The translations under genes and the position numbers were made by a program. Shown piece by piece: positions 16,065 to 25,230 of a stretch of DNA of 64,000 bases (positions are counted from its first letter, which is position 1; every line of letters starts with the position of its first letter). The stretch is from contig NZ_JAQGLB010000022.1 of the NCBI RefSeq assembly GCF_027853965.1, positions 62,001 to 126,000 on the forward strand, written 5' to 3'. This DNA is from Saccharopolyspora indica (GTDB lineage Bacteria > Actinomycetota > Actinomycetes > Mycobacteriales > Pseudonocardiaceae). The notes under the pieces were generated by a model that saw nothing but the letters and a program-made list of their open reading frames with translations, was not told where the DNA came from and searched no databases.

Positions 16065-17147
16065 GTGAGCAGAATCCGGCAGACCGCGTTGGACGCCTCG
16101 GTGGCGGTCGTGCTGGTCGTCGTCGAGGGCGTGCGCACGCCCGGCGTGCTCGGGTGGATCTCGGCCGCCGTGCTCTGCGCGCCGCTGCTGGTCCGCCGAC
16201 GTTGGCCGAACGCGGTTCTCGCATCGGTCGTGGTGCTGGGTGCCGGGGCCGTCGTCGCCGGGGTCACCGGCGAGGTCGCCGCGCTGGTGATCGCGTTCGC
16301 CGTCTACCCGGCGGCGACCGTCTCGGCGCTGGTGGGCTCGCTGGCCGGGATCGCCGCTGCCGGGCTGCTGGTGCTCGCGATCCCGGGTCTCCCGCTGGTC
16401 GCGCCGCAGGCCGGGGTGGAGTCGTTCGAGACCTCACCGCTCACCGTGTTCGCCTTCAACGCAGTGCTGATCAGCGGCTCGTGGGCGCTCGGCCGCTTGG
16501 TGCGGTCGCGGCGCGAGCAGGCCGCGCAGCTCGTCGCGCTGCGGGAGCGGCAGGCCGCGACCGAGGAGCGGCTGCGCATCGCCAGGGACGTCCACGACGT
16601 CGTCGGGCACAGCCTCGGCGTGATCGCGATGAAGGCCGCGGTCGCCAACCACCTGGTGGACAGCCACCCGGCGGCGGGGCGCGAGGCGCTGGGCGCGATC
16701 GAGCGGGTCAGCCGGGAGGCGCTCGACGAGATCAGGGCGGTCCTGGGTGCGCTGCGCGATCGACCGGAGGAAGCCGAGTTCGACCGCCTGGTGGCCGATG
16801 TCCGGTCGGCCGGTGTGGACGTCCTGCTCGACCGGGCGGACCTGTCGGCGGTGCCGCTGGACGTGCGGGGCTCGGCGCACCGCATCGCGCAGGAAGCGCT
16901 GACCAACGTGCTCCGCCACGCCGGTGCGACCCGCTGCTCGCTCAGCCTGGCGGTGCTGCCCGGTGCGCTGACCGTGTCCGTCGTCGACGACGGGACCGGG
17001 GGCGGATCAGCGACACCCGGCCACGGCCTGCGCGGCATGCGGGAACGGGTCGCGCTGCACGGCGGGACGATCACCGCTGGTCCGGAACCCGGCGGCGGGT
17101 TCGCGGTGCGCGCCCGGCTGCCGTTCGCGGAGGCTTCCGATGCCTGA
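16065..17147 (+). CDS. NarL/DesK-type sensor histidine kinase
   Basis: This kinase senses an unknown signal and phosphorylates the response regulator encoded next. An N-terminal block of four to five hydrophobic segments (residues 1-135) is followed by the dimerisation domain with EERLRIARDVHDVVGHSLG (phospho-acceptor H177) and a HATPase domain with the N-box QEALTNVLRHAGA and G-box GHGLRGMRERVALHGG. Two adjacent in-frame GTGs (16062, 16065) are equally good starts. The stop overlaps the regulator start by 8 bp. Membrane-segment sensors without an outer loop often respond to envelope stress; here that is inference. Confidence 0.92.
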   Translation: MSRIRQTALDASVAVVLVVVEGVRTPGVLGWISAAVLCAPLLVRRRWPNAVLASVVVLGAGAVVAGVTGEVAALVIAFAVYPAATVSALVGSLAGIAAAGLLVLAIPGLPLVAPQAGVESFETSPLTVFAFNAVLISGSWALGRLVRSRREQAAQLVALRERQAATEERLRIARDVHDVVGHSLGVIAMKAAVANHLVDSHPAAGREALGAIERVSREALDEIRAVLGALRDRPEEAEFDRLVADVRSAGVDVLLDRADLSAVPLDVRGSAHRIAQEALTNVLRHAGATRCSLSLAVLPGALTVSVVDDGTGGGSATPGHGLRGMRERVALHGGTITAGPEPGGGFAVRARLPFAEASDA

Positions 17148-17805
17148 CCCGATCCGCGTGGTGCTGGCCGACGACGAGGCCCTGCTGCGCAGCACGCTCC
17201 GCCTGCTGATCGACGCCACCCCGGGAATGGCCGTGGTGGCGGAGGCGGCCACCGGTGCCGCCGCCGTGCGGGAGGCGGCGGCCGCCGAACCCGACCTCGT
17301 CCTGATGGACGTGCGGATGCCGGAGCTGGACGGCATCACCGCCACGGCGCGGATCACCGCGCGCTCGCCCGCGCCCCGCGTGCTGGTCCTCACCACGTTC
17401 GACCTCGACGACTACGTCTACCGAGCGCTGCACGCCGGAGCCAGCGGCTTCCTGCTCAAGGACGTCCCGCCCGCCCAGCTGCTTGACGCGATGCGCGTGG
17501 TCGCAGCGGGGGAGGCGCTGCTAGCCCCGAGCGCGACACGCCGACTCATCGCGGAGTACACGCGCGTGTCGGCAGCGGCCCGCGCCGTGCCGCGCCGGGA
17601 ACTCGACGTGCTCACGCCGCGCGAGCGGGAAGTCCTGGCGCTGATCACGCGCGGCTTGTCGAACACCGAGATCGAGCAGTCCCTGCACCTGACCCGGAGC
17701 ACGGTCAAGACCCACATCGGCCGCCTGATGACCAAACTCGCGGCCCGCGACCGCGCCCAACTGGTGATCGCGGGCTACGAGTCCGGCCTGGCCGATCGCG
17801 TCTGA
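17140..17805 (+). CDS. NarL/FixJ-family response regulator
   Basis: The receiver domain (about residues 1-120) has the acidic pair DDE near residue 11, phospho-acceptor D57 in LVLMDVRMPELDG and K at LKDVPP. A LuxR-type helix-turn-helix follows (LTPREREVLALITRGLSNTEIEQSLHLTRSTVKTHIGRLMTKL). The 221-residue protein is coupled to the upstream kinase by an 8-bp overlap. Targets are unknown; the adjacent membrane-tethered beta-lactamase-fold gene, divergently oriented, is a natural candidate. Confidence 0.95.
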   Translation: MPDPIRVVLADDEALLRSTLRLLIDATPGMAVVAEAATGAAAVREAAAAEPDLVLMDVRMPELDGITATARITARSPAPRVLVLTTFDLDDYVYRALHAGASGFLLKDVPPAQLLDAMRVVAAGEALLAPSATRRLIAEYTRVSAAARAVPRRELDVLTPREREVLALITRGLSNTEIEQSLHLTRSTVKTHIGRLMTKLAARDRAQLVIAGYESGLADRV

Positions 17806-17849
17806 GCTGTGGTGGGCACCTGGAGGCGTTCCGCTTCCACTGTTCAGTG

Positions 17850-17895
17850 CCCGTGAGTGTTTTGGGGTGTCCCAGCGCCCCGAAACGCTCACGGG
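17850..17895. terminator. Terminator hairpin after the two-component operon
   Basis: An 18-nt arm CCCGTGAGTGTTTTGGGG (17850-17867) pairs with 17878-17895, with two positions that would be G-U pairs in RNA and a 10-nt loop. It lies 44 bp past the response-regulator stop and before cobC. The CCGTGAG/CTCACGG edges suggest a repeat-derived element. Confidence 0.7.
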
Positions 17896-17988
17896 CCGCC
17901 ACCAGCGGAAACCGGCGCAGGCGCTGAGCGCGGACGCGCGCGGCTCGCCCTCGGCGGGGGAGATTTCGTCCTGGTTAGACTTCCGTCG

Positions 17989-19038
17989 ATGAGCAGCGGG
18001 CACGATCGGGATTTGTTGCGCCACCACGGCGATGTGGACGCCGAGAACGGACTGCTCGACTTCGCGGTCAACGTCCGGCTGGACCGCCCGCCGGCGTGGC
18101 TGCGCCAGCGCCTCGCGGCGGCGCTGGACGGCCTGGGCCGCTACCCGTCGGCCGCCGACGACCTCGCCGCTCGCGCGGCTGCCGCCGCCCGCCACGGCCG
18201 CGACGCCGACGACGTGCTGCTGCTCGCGGGCGCCGCCGAGGGCTTCGCGCTCCTGCCGTCGCTGCGCCCCCGCTCGGCCGCGCTCGTGCACCCGTCGTTC
18301 ACCGAGCCGGAGCTCGCGCTGCGCACCGCCGGTGTCGAGGTCACCCGGGTCCAGCTGGAACCGGCCGACGGCTACCGGCTGGACGCCGACGCCGTGCCGG
18401 AGCAGGCCGACATGGTGGTGCTGGGCAACCCCACCAACCCGACGTCCGTGCTGCACCCGGCGGCGGAGATCAAGCGGCTGCTGCGGCCGGGCCGGATCGT
18501 GGTCGTCGACGAGGCGTTCAGCGACACCGTGCCCGGCGAGCCGGAGTCGCTGGCGGGCTGCCGGGAGCCGGGGCTGCTGGTGCTGCGCAGCCTGACGAAG
18601 ATGTGGGCGCTGCCCGGCTTGCGCGCGGGTTACGCGCTCGGTGCGCCGGAGCTGCTCGCCGAGCTCGGCCGGACCCGCCCGCACTGGCCGGTCAACTCGC
18701 TGGTGCTGGAGGCGGTCGTCGCCTGCTGCGAGCCGTCCGCGCTGGCCGAGTCGGAGCGGGCCGCGGCGGAGTTCGAGGAGCACCGGGCCGGGCTGGTGGC
18801 CGAGCTGGCCGCGATCCCGGGGCTGCACGTCGCCCTGCCCGCGCGGGCGCCGTTCCTGCTGCTGCGGGTGGACGGCGGCGAGCAGGTCCGGGCGGAGCTG
18901 CGGGCGCGGGGAGTGGCCGTCCGGCGAGGCGACACCTTCCCCGGTCTGGGCGTTGACCACATCCGGGTCGCGGTGCGCGATCCGGAGCAGAACGCCTTGC
19001 TGGTCAAGGCTTTTCGCGATGTTCTGGGATGGGGGTGA
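17989..19038 (+). CDS. cobC: CobC-like PLP-dependent aminotransferase/decarboxylase (Rv2231c family)
   Basis: The 349-residue fold-type I PLP protein resembles CobD/CobC-type threonine-phosphate decarboxylases and histidinol-phosphate aminotransferases. The Schiff-base lysine is K204 in [20 protein letters not shown], and LGNPTNPTS and VVDEAFSD are the usual cofactor motifs. In cobalamin synthesis this family makes the aminopropanol phosphate used by CobD, and a cobD gene lies 8 kb upstream. Start: ATG at 17989 ([15 protein letters not shown]) matches the family N-terminus. It is the first of four tightly spaced genes, an order known for Rv2231c-Rv2228c in M. tuberculosis. Confidence 0.88.
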   Translation: MSSGHDRDLLRHHGDVDAENGLLDFAVNVRLDRPPAWLRQRLAAALDGLGRYPSAADDLAARAAAAARHGRDADDVLLLAGAAEGFALLPSLRPRSAALVHPSFTEPELALRTAGVEVTRVQLEPADGYRLDADAVPEQADMVVLGNPTNPTSVLHPAAEIKRLLRPGRIVVVDEAFSDTVPGEPESLAGCREPGLLVLRSLTKMWALPGLRAGYALGAPELLAELGRTRPHWPVNSLVLEAVVACCEPSALAESERAAAEFEEHRAGLVAELAAIPGLHVALPARAPFLLLRVDGGEQVRAELRARGVAVRRGDTFPGLGVDHIRVAVRDPEQNALLVKAFRDVLGWG

Positions 19039-19042
19039 ACCG

Positions 19043-19900
19043 GTGACGGTTCGCATTCGGGACGTGATCGAAGCGCTGGAGGCGGCCTACCCGGCTGACC
19101 TGGCCGAGGGCTGGGACGCCGTCGGGCTGGCCTGCGGCGATCCGGAGGCGGTGGTGCAGCGGGTGCTGTTCTGCGTCGACCCGGTCGAGGCCACTGTGGA
19201 CGAAGCGGTGGACTTCGGTGCGCAGCTGCTGGTTTCGCACCACCCGCTGATGCTGCGCGGCGTGCACGGAGTGCCCGCCGACGAGCCCAAGGGCCGCATC
19301 GTGCACCGGCTGATCCGCGCGGGCATCGGCCTCTACACCGCGCACACCAACGCCGACAGCGCGGTGCAGGGCGTGTCGGACGCGCTGGCCGAGGCGATCG
19401 GCCTGACCGTGACCCGCCCGCTGGCGCCGCACGCCGAAGGCGCGCCCACCGGGCTGGGCCGCATCGGCGAGCTGCCCGAGCCCGAGCCGTTCCGCGACTT
19501 CGTCGCGCGGGTGGCGCACAACCTGCCGACCACGGCCTGGGGCGTGCGCGGGGCCGGCGATCCGGAGCGCCCGATCCGCACCGTGGCGGTGTGCGGCGGC
19601 GCGGGCGACTCGTACCTGGCCACCGCCGCGGCGGCCGGCGTCGACGCCTACGTGACCGCTGACCTGCGGCACCACCCGGCCGGCGAGCACATCGCGCGCG
19701 CCGACGTGCCGGGCACCGAGGTGCCCGCGCTGGTGGACGTGGCGCACTGGGCCAGCGAGTGGCCGTGGTGCCAGCAGGCCGCGGACATCGTGGCCGCCGC
19801 GCTGCCGGATACAGTCGAAGTCCTCGTTTCCACCCGCCGAACCGATCCGTGGACGCTCCACGCCGGTGCGGCATCAGACCCAGGGAGGGCGCTGGCGTGA
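19043..19900 (+). CDS. Nif3-like dinuclear metal-centre protein (NIF3/YbgI family)
   Basis: NIF3/YbgI proteins form toroidal hexamers that bind two metal ions; related proteins have been described as GTP cyclohydrolase 1 type 2 homologs, but the role is not settled. The 285-residue protein shows the metal ligands HHPLM (H66, H67), YTAHTNAD and, near the end, a histidine in [12 protein letters not shown]. It lacks the ~100-residue insert seen in longer Nif3 homologs. GTG at 19043 begins four bases after the cobC stop, and its stop overlaps the next start by 4 bp. Confidence 0.9.
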   Translation: MTVRIRDVIEALEAAYPADLAEGWDAVGLACGDPEAVVQRVLFCVDPVEATVDEAVDFGAQLLVSHHPLMLRGVHGVPADEPKGRIVHRLIRAGIGLYTAHTNADSAVQGVSDALAEAIGLTVTRPLAPHAEGAPTGLGRIGELPEPEPFRDFVARVAHNLPTTAWGVRGAGDPERPIRTVAVCGGAGDSYLATAAAAGVDAYVTADLRHHPAGEHIARADVPGTEVPALVDVAHWASEWPWCQQAADIVAAALPDTVEVLVSTRRTDPWTLHAGAASDPGRALA

Positions 19901-20628
19901 AAGCCGACCCCGCCGTGCAACGACGGCTGCTCGATCTCGCCGACGCGGATGCGGAGCTCAACCGCGTCCAGCACCGTCGGCGGTCGCTGCCCGAGCTGGA
20001 CCAGATCGGCGACGCCGAGCGCGAGGTGCGGGCCAAGCGCGACGAGCTGGTGGTGGCCGAGACCGCGTTCAGCGACCTCGACCGCGAGGTCAAGCGGCTG
20101 GAGAACGAGGTCGAGCAGGTGCGCAAGCGGGAGCAGCGCGACCGCGACCTGATGGCCGCTGGTGCCTCGGCCAAGCAGCTGGAGGACCTGGAGCACGAGC
20201 TGCAGACCCTGGCCCGCCGCCAGGGCGTCCTGGAGGACGAGCAGCTGGAGGTCATGGAGCAGCGCGAAGCGCTGGAGACCAACGTCACCAAGTCCCGCGA
20301 CGCGCTGACCGAGGCCGAGGAGAAGCTCAGCGAGGTGCAGGAGCGCCGCGACGAAGCCCTCTCCGGGCTCGAGTCCTCCGAGGCCCGGCTCCAGCGCGAC
20401 CGCGACCTGATCACCAAGGCGCTGCCGGATGACCTCGTCGCGCTCTACGACCGCATCCGGTCGCGGGGCGGCGTCGCGGCCGGGCTGCTGCAGGGCGCTC
20501 GGTGCGGTGCGTGCCGGATCGAGCTGGACCGCACGGCGCTGAACGAGGTGCGCGAGGCGGCCGCCGACGACGTCGTCCGCTGCGAGGAGTGCGGCGCGAT
20601 CCTGGTGCGCACCGGGGAGAACCGGTGA
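19897..20628 (+). CDS. Coiled-coil C4-type zinc-ribbon protein (CT398/DUF164-like)
   Basis: The 243-residue protein consists of a long antiparallel coiled coil (about residues 10-175, rich in Glu/Arg/Leu heptads) and a C-terminal zinc ribbon with two CxxC knuckles (C203/C206 and C229/C232). Homologs (Rv2229c, CT398) are implicated in scaffolding or nucleic-acid binding, without a proven role. GTG at 19897 and the TGA at 20626-20628 both overlap neighbours by 4 bp, so it is translated with nif3 and the RNase H fusion. Confidence 0.9.
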   Translation: MKADPAVQRRLLDLADADAELNRVQHRRRSLPELDQIGDAEREVRAKRDELVVAETAFSDLDREVKRLENEVEQVRKREQRDRDLMAAGASAKQLEDLEHELQTLARRQGVLEDEQLEVMEQREALETNVTKSRDALTEAEEKLSEVQERRDEALSGLESSEARLQRDRDLITKALPDDLVALYDRIRSRGGVAAGLLQGARCGACRIELDRTALNEVREAAADDVVRCEECGAILVRTGENR

Positions 20629-21719
20629 GCTCGGCGGTCCTCGTCGAGGCCGACGGGGGTTCGCGCGGCAACCCCGGCCCCGCCGGCTGCGGGGCCGTGG
20701 TGCGCGACGCCGGGACCGGTGCGGTGCTGGCGGAGCGCTCGATCGGGCTCGGTGTCACGACCAACAACGTCGCCGAGTACCAGGGGCTGATCGCCGGGCT
20801 GCGGGCGGCCGCCGAGCTGGGAGCCGTCGAGGTCGCGGTGCGGATGGACTCCAAGCTGGTCGTCGAGCAGATGGCGGGCCGCTGGAAGGTCAAGCACGCG
20901 AACCTGCAGCCGCTGGCCGCCGAGGCGCGCGGCCTGGTCGACGGGTTCGACCGGGTGAGCTTCGAGTGGATCCCGCGGGCGGCGAACGCGCACGCGGACC
21001 GGCTGGCCAACGAGGCGATGGACGAGCAGGCGGGCGGGAACGAGCAGAGCGCCCGCATCCGGCCGTCCGGTTGGCTCGGCGCCAACGGCACGCCCACGAA
21101 GATGCTGCTGCTCAGGCACGGCCAGACCCCGCTGTCGGTGGAGCGGCGCTACTCCGGTCGCGGCGATGTCGCGCTGACCGAGCTGGGCGAGCGGCAGGTG
21201 CGCGCGGCGGGCGAGCGGCTCGCCGCGATGGACGGGGTGATCACCCCGGACGGCGTCGCTCCGGTGATCGCCTCGCCGCTGACCCGCACGCGGCAGACCG
21301 CGCAGGCGGTGGTCGACGCGACCGGCGGCGAGCTGCACTTCCACGACGGCCTGCTGGAGACCGACTTCGGCGACTGGGAGGGCCTGTCCTTCCAGGAGGC
21401 CGCCGACCAGTTCCCGAACCTGCACGGCGAGTGGCTCGGCGACCCGAGCGTCGTGCCGCCGGGTGGCGAGAGCCTCGACGCGGTCTACCGGCGGGTCACC
21501 GCCGCCCGCGACGACCTGGTGGCGCGCTACGCAGGCCGGACGATCATCGTGGTCAGCCACGTGACGCCGATCAAGGCGCTGCTGCGCCTGGGCCTGGGCG
21601 TGGGCCCCGAGATGTTCTACAGCCTCCACCTGGACCTGGCGTCGCTGTCCATCGTGGAGTTCTACCCGGACGGCAACTCCTCGGTCCGCCTGGTCAACGA
21701 CATCTCCCACTGGCAGTGA
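20625..21719 (+). CDS. Bifunctional RNase H / acid phosphatase (Rv2228c-like)
   Basis: This 364-residue fusion has an RNase HI domain (residues 1-135; catalytic D10 in EADGGSRGNPGPAGCG, then TTNNVAEYQGLI, MDSKLVVEQM and ADRLANEAM) and a C-terminal histidine-phosphatase domain starting at LLRHGQTP (R-H165-G). The second half resembles CobC-type alpha-ribazole phosphatase. In M. tuberculosis the orthologous fusion Rv2228c was shown to have both activities. It removes RNA from RNA-DNA hybrids and probably serves the last steps of cobalamin synthesis. The GTG overlaps the preceding stop by 4 bp. Confidence 0.95.
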   Translation: MSSAVLVEADGGSRGNPGPAGCGAVVRDAGTGAVLAERSIGLGVTTNNVAEYQGLIAGLRAAAELGAVEVAVRMDSKLVVEQMAGRWKVKHANLQPLAAEARGLVDGFDRVSFEWIPRAANAHADRLANEAMDEQAGGNEQSARIRPSGWLGANGTPTKMLLLRHGQTPLSVERRYSGRGDVALTELGERQVRAAGERLAAMDGVITPDGVAPVIASPLTRTRQTAQAVVDATGGELHFHDGLLETDFGDWEGLSFQEAADQFPNLHGEWLGDPSVVPPGGESLDAVYRRVTAARDDLVARYAGRTIIVVSHVTPIKALLRLGLGVGPEMFYSLHLDLASLSIVEFYPDGNSSVRLVNDISHWQ

Positions 21720-21755
21720 CCCGCGGGTAGGGCTCCGGAAAGTCCGGCCGAGCTG

Positions 21756-21832
21756 GTGCGGGGCGGGCAGTTTTGCCCAAAGCTGCCCACCCCGCCGCAC
21801 CCGGAACGCGCGGTCAGTTGTAGGCAAAACCG
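21756..21832. repeat. Inverted-repeat element, diverged copy of the GATTTTGCC family; likely terminator
   Basis: Between convergent genes, GGGCGGGCAG at 21761-21770 can pair with CTGCCCACCCC (21783-21793). A wider pairing joins GTTTTGCC (21770-21777) with GGCAAAAC (21823-21830). The right arm (21810-21832) matches the right arm of the jetC-jetD element at most positions, including AGGCAAAA and GCGG-CAGTT. The element probably ends transcription from both sides. Confidence 0.6.
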
Positions 21833-21946
21833 ACGCAGGCCCCGCTCAAGGCGACTTTGCCGGAGTCCTGCCCCCACCCGGCGAAGAGCACGAAATGACG
21901 CTGGAGCAACGGGACCGATCGATCGCGCTCGGGTGCGGCGCGACCG

Positions 21947-24415
21947 TCATGATCGGGTGCGGGTGCGCAATGCCGCGCCGACCGGCAGCACGGTGCCGAT
22001 CATGGCGAGCAGGGTGGACACGGCCGTCACGGCGATGACCGCGGGGTAGGGCACCACGATCGGTGCGGTGCCGAAGAGTTGCAGCAGCGCGCCCCACAAC
22101 CCGGCCAGGTTGACCGCGGTCGCGGTGAACGCCAGCACTACGCCGATGCCTGCCACCAGCAGTGCCTCGGCGAGGAAGAACCGCACGACCTGGCCCGGCG
22201 TCGCGCCGACCTGGCGGAGCACCGACAGGTCCCGCCGCCGGTCGGCGGTCGCCATGAGCAGCGTGTTGAGGATGGCGATGAAGCAGAACAGCATGATGAT
22301 CACGGCGGTGGCGCGCTGCCGCACCTCGGTGAGGTGTCGCGCGTAGGCGGTTTCCGAGGCGGCCAGCTCATCGGCGGTGCGGAACCCGGCGCCGGTGCCT
22401 GCGACCGCGGCGCGGATCGCGGTGGTGGCGGCGTCCCTGTCGGCGCCCGGTTCGAGGGAGATGTAGGCGCGCCGGGCGAGTCCGTCCCTGGCGAACGCGG
22501 CGGTCCCGGCGAACCTCGGTGGCAGGTAGGCGACGTCCTCGCCGGGCCGCGCCCGGTACGTCGCCGCCACCCGGAGCTCCACCTGCTGACCGTCGGCCAT
22601 CAGCACCGGCACCGTCGAGCCGGCCGGCACGCCCCACAGGTCCGCGACGACCATGCTGCCGCTGTCCAGGTCGTCCAGGGATCCGCCGGTCACGGTCAGG
22701 TCCACGGTGTGCCGCAGCGCGGCGGGATCAACGACCAACCCGTCGTTCTCGTCGACCCGATCCTCATCCCTGGTGTAGATCGTCGTGAGCAGCGGGGCCG
22801 CGATCCGCACCCCGTCGATGCGCGCGACCCGATCCACGACCTCCTGGCTGATACCTGGGGTGCCCTCCGGCGCGAGCGCGAACTCGGCGCGGATCCGGTT
22901 GTGCAGCCCGCTGTCGCGCGCCGCGCCGAGCGAGTCGGTCGCGGCCAGCAGCGAGAACGTCAACCCGACGGTGAGCAGGATCGGCGCGGCGGTCGCCGCG
23001 CTGCGCCTGCGGGAGGTCAGCACGCTCTGCTCGACCAGCACGGCGGTCGGCCCGGTGGATCGGCGAAACGGCCGCACGAGCACCTTGGCCAGTGGCCTGA
23101 CGGCCAGCGGCGCGAGTGCGGCGGCGGCGAACACCGGCACGAGGAGGGACAGCACGTAGGTCGTCGGTGACAGCACGGTCGAGGGCTCCGCGGTGGCGAT
23201 CCACACCGTCCACCCGATCCCGCACAACAGCCCGGCCACCCCGGCCAGCCGCCGCGCCGGTGTCACCCGCGTGTCGTCGGCCGCCGCCTCGTGCAGAGCC
23301 TCGATCGGCCGGACGCGCCCGGCGCGTCGGACCGCGAGCATCGCCCCGCCGAGGGCGACCAGCAGCCCCAACGAGAACGCGCCGGCCAGTGGGGCCAGCA
23401 CCGTCCAGTGCGTCGATGGCTCCACCTCGAACCACGGCGGCGAGATCCCCATGTCGATGAGCAGATCGGCGAGCAACTGCGCGCCGACGAGACCGAGCGC
23501 CGCGCCCGCCGTCGAAGCGACCGCGCCGACGAGCAGAGCTTCGCCGCGCACCATCGCGCGAACCTGCTCGCCGGTGGCGCCGATCGCGCGCAGCAGCGCG
23601 ATCTCGCGACGGCGCTGGATCACGGTGAAGGCGAACGTCGAGGCCACCACGAAGATCGCGGTGATGCCTGCGACGCTGGCCATCACCGGGACCAGCGTGA
23701 TCGTGTTGTCCAGGGCCTCGCGGTCGCGAGCTTCGCTGGCGTCGGCGCGATGGCGGTCCTGCCCGGTGAGAACCTCGGCGCCGGAACCGACGACGGCGCG
23801 CAGCCGGTCCAGCGGCCCGAATGCCACCAGTGCGTCGACGCGTGGCGACAGCCTGGCCGCCTCCGCTTCGGTGAAGAACACGGCGTCCTCCCAGCCGACC
23901 GGGTCGACGGTGCCGCTGACCCGGTACTCGCCGATCCCGTTGGCCGTCAGCACGGTCACGACGTCGCCGGTGCGCGCGCCACCGGCGACGACGATCTCGC
24001 CGTCGGCTGCCGGTGGCGCGCCGTCAGTGAGCTGGTAGCCGCCGAAACGGGCGACCGGCCAGGGATGCCCGACACCCGCTGCCGAGCCGCCGAGCGGCTG
24101 GGCGTAGAACTCCCGGTCCACCACGGTCTCCCCGGTGGCGGCCACGTTCCCGTGGAGTTCCGGCGAGATCCCCCGCGCCTCGGCCAGCGAGCGCACCCCG
24201 AGATCGTGGCGCGTCGGATCCCAAGCCGGGTCGGCGGGCAGCACGACCGCGGGCGCCTCGGCGAAGCGCTCCACGGGCCGATCCGGCAGGTCCAGCATCG
24301 TCATCAGCACCAGTCCCATGGCCGCGAGCTGCGCAACCCCGAGCACCAGCGCGACCGCGGAGCCGAGGAACGACACCCAGCGCGCCCGCAACGTCTGCAT
24401 CGCCACGCGGATCAT
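21947..24415 (-). CDS. ABC transporter permease, FtsX/MacB type
   Basis: The 822-residue protein has an N-terminal helix (SFLGSAVALVLGVAQLAAMGLVLM), a periplasmic-side domain, an FtsX repeat of three helices with RRREIALLRAIGATGEQVRAMV, two central helices, a second outer domain and a second FtsX repeat (RRRDLSVLRQVGATPGQVVRFFLAEALLV). It is the membrane half of an efflux or lipoprotein-handling exporter. I chose the ATG at 24413-24415 (MIRVAMQTLRARW), which overlaps the ATPase stop by 4 bp. Regulation is probably by the adjacent TetR protein. Confidence 0.92.
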   Translation of the reverse strand: MIRVAMQTLRARWVSFLGSAVALVLGVAQLAAMGLVLMTMLDLPDRPVERFAEAPAVVLPADPAWDPTRHDLGVRSLAEARGISPELHGNVAATGETVVDREFYAQPLGGSAAGVGHPWPVARFGGYQLTDGAPPAADGEIVVAGGARTGDVVTVLTANGIGEYRVSGTVDPVGWEDAVFFTEAEAARLSPRVDALVAFGPLDRLRAVVGSGAEVLTGQDRHRADASEARDREALDNTITLVPVMASVAGITAIFVVASTFAFTVIQRRREIALLRAIGATGEQVRAMVRGEALLVGAVASTAGAALGLVGAQLLADLLIDMGISPPWFEVEPSTHWTVLAPLAGAFSLGLLVALGGAMLAVRRAGRVRPIEALHEAAADDTRVTPARRLAGVAGLLCGIGWTVWIATAEPSTVLSPTTYVLSLLVPVFAAAALAPLAVRPLAKVLVRPFRRSTGPTAVLVEQSVLTSRRRSAATAAPILLTVGLTFSLLAATDSLGAARDSGLHNRIRAEFALAPEGTPGISQEVVDRVARIDGVRIAAPLLTTIYTRDEDRVDENDGLVVDPAALRHTVDLTVTGGSLDDLDSGSMVVADLWGVPAGSTVPVLMADGQQVELRVAATYRARPGEDVAYLPPRFAGTAAFARDGLARRAYISLEPGADRDAATTAIRAAVAGTGAGFRTADELAASETAYARHLTEVRQRATAVIIMLFCFIAILNTLLMATADRRRDLSVLRQVGATPGQVVRFFLAEALLVAGIGVVLAFTATAVNLAGLWGALLQLFGTAPIVVPYPAVIAVTAVSTLLAMIGTVLPVGAALRTRTRS

Positions 24416-25140
24416 CGCGGCACCGCCAGAGCGGTCAGCCACGCGGCGACATCGGCGGGGTTGGGCCGGTGCAGCTCACCGGCAAGCCTGCCGTCGGCGA
24501 GGAACACGACCCGGTCCGCACAGGACGCCACGTTCGGGTCGTGGGTCACCAGCACGACGGTGGCCGCCCGATCGGCGATTCCGCGCAGCAGGTCCATCAC
24601 CTCGCGGCCGGTGGCGAGATCGAGCGCACCGGTCGGCTCGTCGGCGAACAGCACCGCCGGGCCGGTCACCAGCGCGCGGGCGATGGCGACCCGCTGCTGC
24701 TGACCACCGGAGAGCTGACCCGGCCGACGACCTGCCTTGTCGTCCAGCCCGACCTGCGCCAGCGCCCACCGCACGACCCGCGGGTCCGGCCGTCGCCCGG
24801 CGAGCCGCACTGGCAACGTCACGTTCTGCTCGGCGGTCAGCGACGGCACCAGGTTGAACGCTTGGAAGACGAACCCGGTCGAAGTCCGCCGCAGCCGGGT
24901 GCGGCCCGTCTCGGTCAGCCCCGCGACGTCGGTCCCGTCGAGGATCACCCGACCCGACGTCGGCCCGTCCAGTGCGGCCGCGCACTGCAACAGCGTCGAC
25001 TTGCCCGAGCCGGACGGGCCCATGATCGCGGTGAAGCTCCCGCGGGGGAAGGCCAGGTGCACGTCCGACAACGCGGTCACCGCACTGTCCCCCGAACCGT
25101 AGGTCTTGGTGAGCGACTCCAGCCGCACCGCGTCATCCAT
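24412..25140 (-). CDS. ABC transporter ATP-binding protein (LolD/MacB type)
   Basis: The 242-residue ATPase has Walker A GPSGSGKST, Q-loop QAFNLVPSLTAEQNV, signature LSGGQQQRVAIARAL, Walker B VLFADEPTGALD and switch histidine in LVTHDP. It energises the FtsX-type permease encoded directly downstream. The ATG at 25138-25140 (MDDAVRLESL) has GGGAGG just upstream; the longer frame from 25158 lacks a ribosome site and would run into the operator region. Divergent from the TetR gene. Confidence 0.95.
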   Translation of the reverse strand: MDDAVRLESLTKTYGSGDSAVTALSDVHLAFPRGSFTAIMGPSGSGKSTLLQCAAALDGPTSGRVILDGTDVAGLTETGRTRLRRTSTGFVFQAFNLVPSLTAEQNVTLPVRLAGRRPDPRVVRWALAQVGLDDKAGRRPGQLSGGQQQRVAIARALVTGPAVLFADEPTGALDLATGREVMDLLRGIADRAATVVLVTHDPNVASCADRVVFLADGRLAGELHRPNPADVAAWLTALAVPR

Positions 25141-25158
25141 CGAGCCTCCCGAGCTCAT

Positions 25159-25219
25159 TGTGGACAGCGTCCACATTTACGGTGCGGTAGGCTACCCACA
25201 AAAGTGGATGCTGTCCACA
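25159..25219. promoter_or_regulatory. Twin TetR operator boxes between the exporter and its regulator
   Basis: TGTGGACAGCGTCCACA (25159-25175) is nearly palindromic. A second box in the opposite orientation, AGTGGATGCTGTCCACA (25203-25219), has the same core, giving consensus TGTGGACAGCRTCCAC. The boxes lie immediately upstream of the ATPase and TetR genes, respectively, and would allow the regulator to repress both. Assignment to TetR is by position. Confidence 0.8.
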
Positions 25220-25230
25220 TCCGGAGGGTC

